In this document: piece after piece, positions 5,834-7,103 of the stretch
Layout: each line of letters starts with the position of its first letter
How positions within the stretch are numbered: position 1 is the stretch's first letter
Assembly: GCA_023818995.1 (NCBI GenBank)
Contig: JAMWDA010000082.1
Coordinates: 1-7,103 of the forward strand
Length of the DNA: 7,103 bases
Direction: 5' to 3'
Origin: Candidatus Omnitrophota bacterium
GTDB lineage: Bacteria; Omnitrophota; Gorgyraeia; Duberdicusellales; 4484-171
Made by a program: the position numbers and the translations under genes
The notes under the pieces: generated by a model
The model's database searches: none
Told to the model about the DNA's origin: nothing
What the model saw: only the letters and a program-made list of their open reading frames with translations

Positions 5834-6840
5834 TAAAATCTATAACTTGTATTTAAAGCAATAAGTGAGCCAGAGTAGTTTTCTATAGACTCGTTAGACC
5901 AATTCTCTCTATAAGTATAACTAACCCCTAAGGTAAGATCTTTATTAAATTTATAATATAACCCTACGATAACTAAATAAGTTCTATCCCACTCCTTTGT
6001 GCTTGGGTCAGTGGAAATAGTTCTTCCTGAAAAATCTCGCCACTGCCGGGAAAAAGAAGTATGGGAGAAAAATCTATCGTTAAAAATATGGGTTAAAGAA
6101 ACACCTATTTTATAAGAATCGTAATCGTAATACTTTAAATAACTATCGTTAGAATTATTGTTGTAATATTGGAATTTTATCTTAAATAAGTCTTTAGAAA
6201 AGTATTTACCAATTTCGTAATCAACACTATGACGCTTATCTTCTCTCTCTTTATCGCTATAATTTATCGGGGAAAGTCTAATCTTCCTTTCCTGATAGTT
6301 TCTGAAGAGAAACTCATAACCTAAACTATGGAACATCTTTTGGGGAAGTTTATGGGTAAGTTTTAATTCTAACGAATTATCGTAAAAATCATCATTACCA
6401 CTATTAGGATATTCAGTTAAAGAAAAATGATAACTTTTTGAAAACTTAAGCTCATCGTTTATGTCAAACTCCCCACCAAAACCAAGGGTATTAATGATTA
6501 AATTAGCATTACTCTCATCCATATATACTAAACTCATCAATTCATAATCTAATATACCTCTTATCTTCTCACTTATAGGAGAAGTAAATCTTGGCCTAAA
6601 AATAACCTGAGTATAAACATCACCTTCTCTACGAGAATCAAGCCAAACATTATTATCGTAACCCTCATTAACCAATACAAGTGATTTAAGTTCCCCATCT
6701 CTAAAAAAAGACTTTAATCTACCTAAAAAAGAAGACTCCGTATAAGAAGGAGGAACTTCCTTTTCTAAACTTTGAGAGAAACCAGAAAAACAAATAAATA
6801 ACATGCCTAATCCCCAAAATATCTTAAAACTTATCTTCAT
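5833..6840 (-). CDS. Outer-membrane beta-barrel protein (BBP2/porin-like), function unknown
   Basis: This is a 335-residue secreted protein. Residues 1 to about 23 are a signal peptide (MKISFK, hydrophobic core, ending near FSQS). The rest is a run of amphipathic beta strands joined by acidic or Asn-rich loops: VLVNEGYDNNVWLD near the start of the mature barrel, TQVIFRPRF, LDYELMSLVYMDES, repeated Tyr/Phe-ending strands, and a C-terminal strand closing in Arg-Phe as expected of Bam substrates. The 'DNNVWL' opening and overall spacing resemble the putative beta-barrel porin family BBP2 (Pfam PF10082), recognised by eye only. No catalytic motif is apparent. The start is well supported by AAGGAGG 7 bases upstream of the ATG. 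The stop codon TAA is followed directly by a second in-frame TAG and overlaps the proposed ATA start of the cyclase, so the two proteins are probably made together, which suggests a barrel linked to the periplasmic CHASE2 sensor. Confidence 0.8.
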   Translation of the reverse strand: MKISFKIFWGLGMLFICFSGFSQSLEKEVPPSYTESSFLGRLKSFFRDGELKSLVLVNEGYDNNVWLDSRREGDVYTQVIFRPRFTSPISEKIRGILDYELMSLVYMDESNANLIINTLGFGGEFDINDELKFSKSYHFSLTEYPNSGNDDFYDNSLELKLTHKLPQKMFHSLGYEFLFRNYQERKIRLSPINYSDKEREDKRHSVDYEIGKYFSKDLFKIKFQYYNNNSNDSYLKYYDYDSYKIGVSLTHIFNDRFFSHTSFSRQWRDFSGRTISTDPSTKEWDRTYLVIVGLYYKFNKDLTLGVSYTYRENWSNESIENYSGSLIALNTSYRF

Positions 6841-6866
6841 CTTCTTGCCTCCTTCAAAATAATTTT

Positions 6867-6895
6867 ATTATTAATAAATATATACTATTAATAAT
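6867..6895. repeat. AT-only inverted repeat ahead of the barrel gene
   Basis: ATTATTAATA (6867-6876) and TATTAATAAT (6886-6895) are perfect 10-base complementary arms around a 9-base centre. They fill the 68-base gap between the small ORF and the barrel gene. In the mRNA this would be a weak A/U hairpin about 13 bases upstream of the ribosome binding site. In DNA it could be an operator. Because every base in the arms is A or T, chance is a real possibility. Confidence 0.35.
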
Positions 6896-6908
6896 TTTTC
6901 TATTATCC

Positions 6909-7097
6909 TTAGTGTTGAGGAGGATACGTATGTCCTCCATCATGGTAAGAATGGTAATCCTCTCTTCCCTCAATTCCTTCTTCTACGCCTTTCTCTTCGG
7001 TCATTTCTTTGGCTTCGCTTATCTTATCTTGAGTTAAACTCATTGTCTCCTCTATAATATTAAGAGCACCTAAGTTGTCTTGCGATTGCTCCTCCAT
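6909..7097 (-). CDS. Small acidic protein with a His-rich tail, or the C-terminus of a longer protein cut by the window edge
   Basis: There are 62 codons from ATG at 7097, but the frame is still open for the last six bases of the window (GGT AAG), so this may be the tail of a longer gene. Residues 1-45 are hydrophilic and strongly acidic and probably helical (many Glu, with regularly spaced hydrophobics at Leu12, Ile14, Ile15, Met19 and Leu21). The tail from about residue 47 switches to DYHSYHDGGHTYPPQH, with His49, His52, His56 and His62 able to bind metal. There is no signal peptide in the visible part. I do not recognise the family. In gene sets where CHASE2 cyclases sit beside barrel proteins, a FecR-domain periplasmic protein is a common partner, so the C-terminus of such a protein is one possibility, but nothing in the sequence proves it. 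Upstream ribosome binding cannot be judged because only six bases remain. Confidence 0.5.
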   Translation of the reverse strand: MEEQSQDNLGALNIIEETMSLTQDKISEAKEMTEEKGVEEGIEGREDYHSYHDGGHTYPPQH

Positions 7098-7103
7098 CTT
7101 ACC

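Noticed and set aside
6919..6938. Hairpin GGAGGA/TCCTCC at the 3' end of the small ORF
   Set aside because: It lies within the last codons (Gly-Gly...Pro-Pro) and is not followed by a T-run, so it is better explained by codon content than as a terminator or attenuator.

Overview
The window is AT-rich (about one third G+C by eye) and every gene I can support lies on the minus strand. It therefore reads from high to low coordinates: a small acidic, His-tailed ORF (6909-7097), an outer-membrane beta-barrel protein (5833-6840), a CHASE2-class III adenylate cyclase (3548 to about 5833), a PagL-like lipid A deacylase (2675-3358), a single-domain response regulator (2217-2591), a NupC-type nucleoside transporter (797-2113), and an SLC13/ArsB-NhaD-type permease that runs off the left edge (1-775). 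There are no RNA genes, CRISPR arrays, insertion sequences or convincing intrinsic terminators.

The organism is a Gram-negative-type (diderm) bacterium, because two proteins are predicted outer-membrane barrels and one belongs to a lipid A-modifying family. The low G+C, the AAGGAGG ribosome binding sites and the barrel-CHASE2 cyclase pairing would suit an uncultured lineage such as Omnitrophota or a relative. That is inference and cannot be settled from this sequence.

Right part (3548-7103): the barrel and the cyclase are directly abutting and probably translationally coupled. The region just upstream of the first ATG of the cyclase (5540-5833) is not intergenic. It encodes the first transmembrane helix and the start of the CHASE2 sensor in the same frame, but contains no ATG, GTG or TTG. 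The gene therefore starts at a non-canonical codon (best candidate ATA, overlapping the barrel's stop codon as TAATA), or its start has been lost. The CHASE2 domain also carries two large apparent insertions.

Middle part (2592-3547): the deacylase gene has the clearest control region in the window. A TAGACA-17-TATAAT promoter is overlaid by a perfect 12-bp inverted repeat with a 4-base spacer, as expected for a repressor operator, and a second 7-bp inverted repeat lies just upstream. The response regulator follows with no ribosome binding site. It has a -10 box a few bases ahead of its ATG and a 10-bp tandem repeat at about -40 to -60, which suggests an activator-dependent, nearly leaderless transcript.

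Left part (1-2216): nupC has its own TATAAT promoter and a Shine-Dalgarno that can pair with an adjacent anti-SD. The SLC13-like permease follows after 21 bases and probably shares that transcript. Taken together the window looks like envelope sensing (periplasmic CHASE2 to cAMP, orphan receiver) beside envelope remodelling and uptake functions. Any functional link between them is inferred from proximity only.
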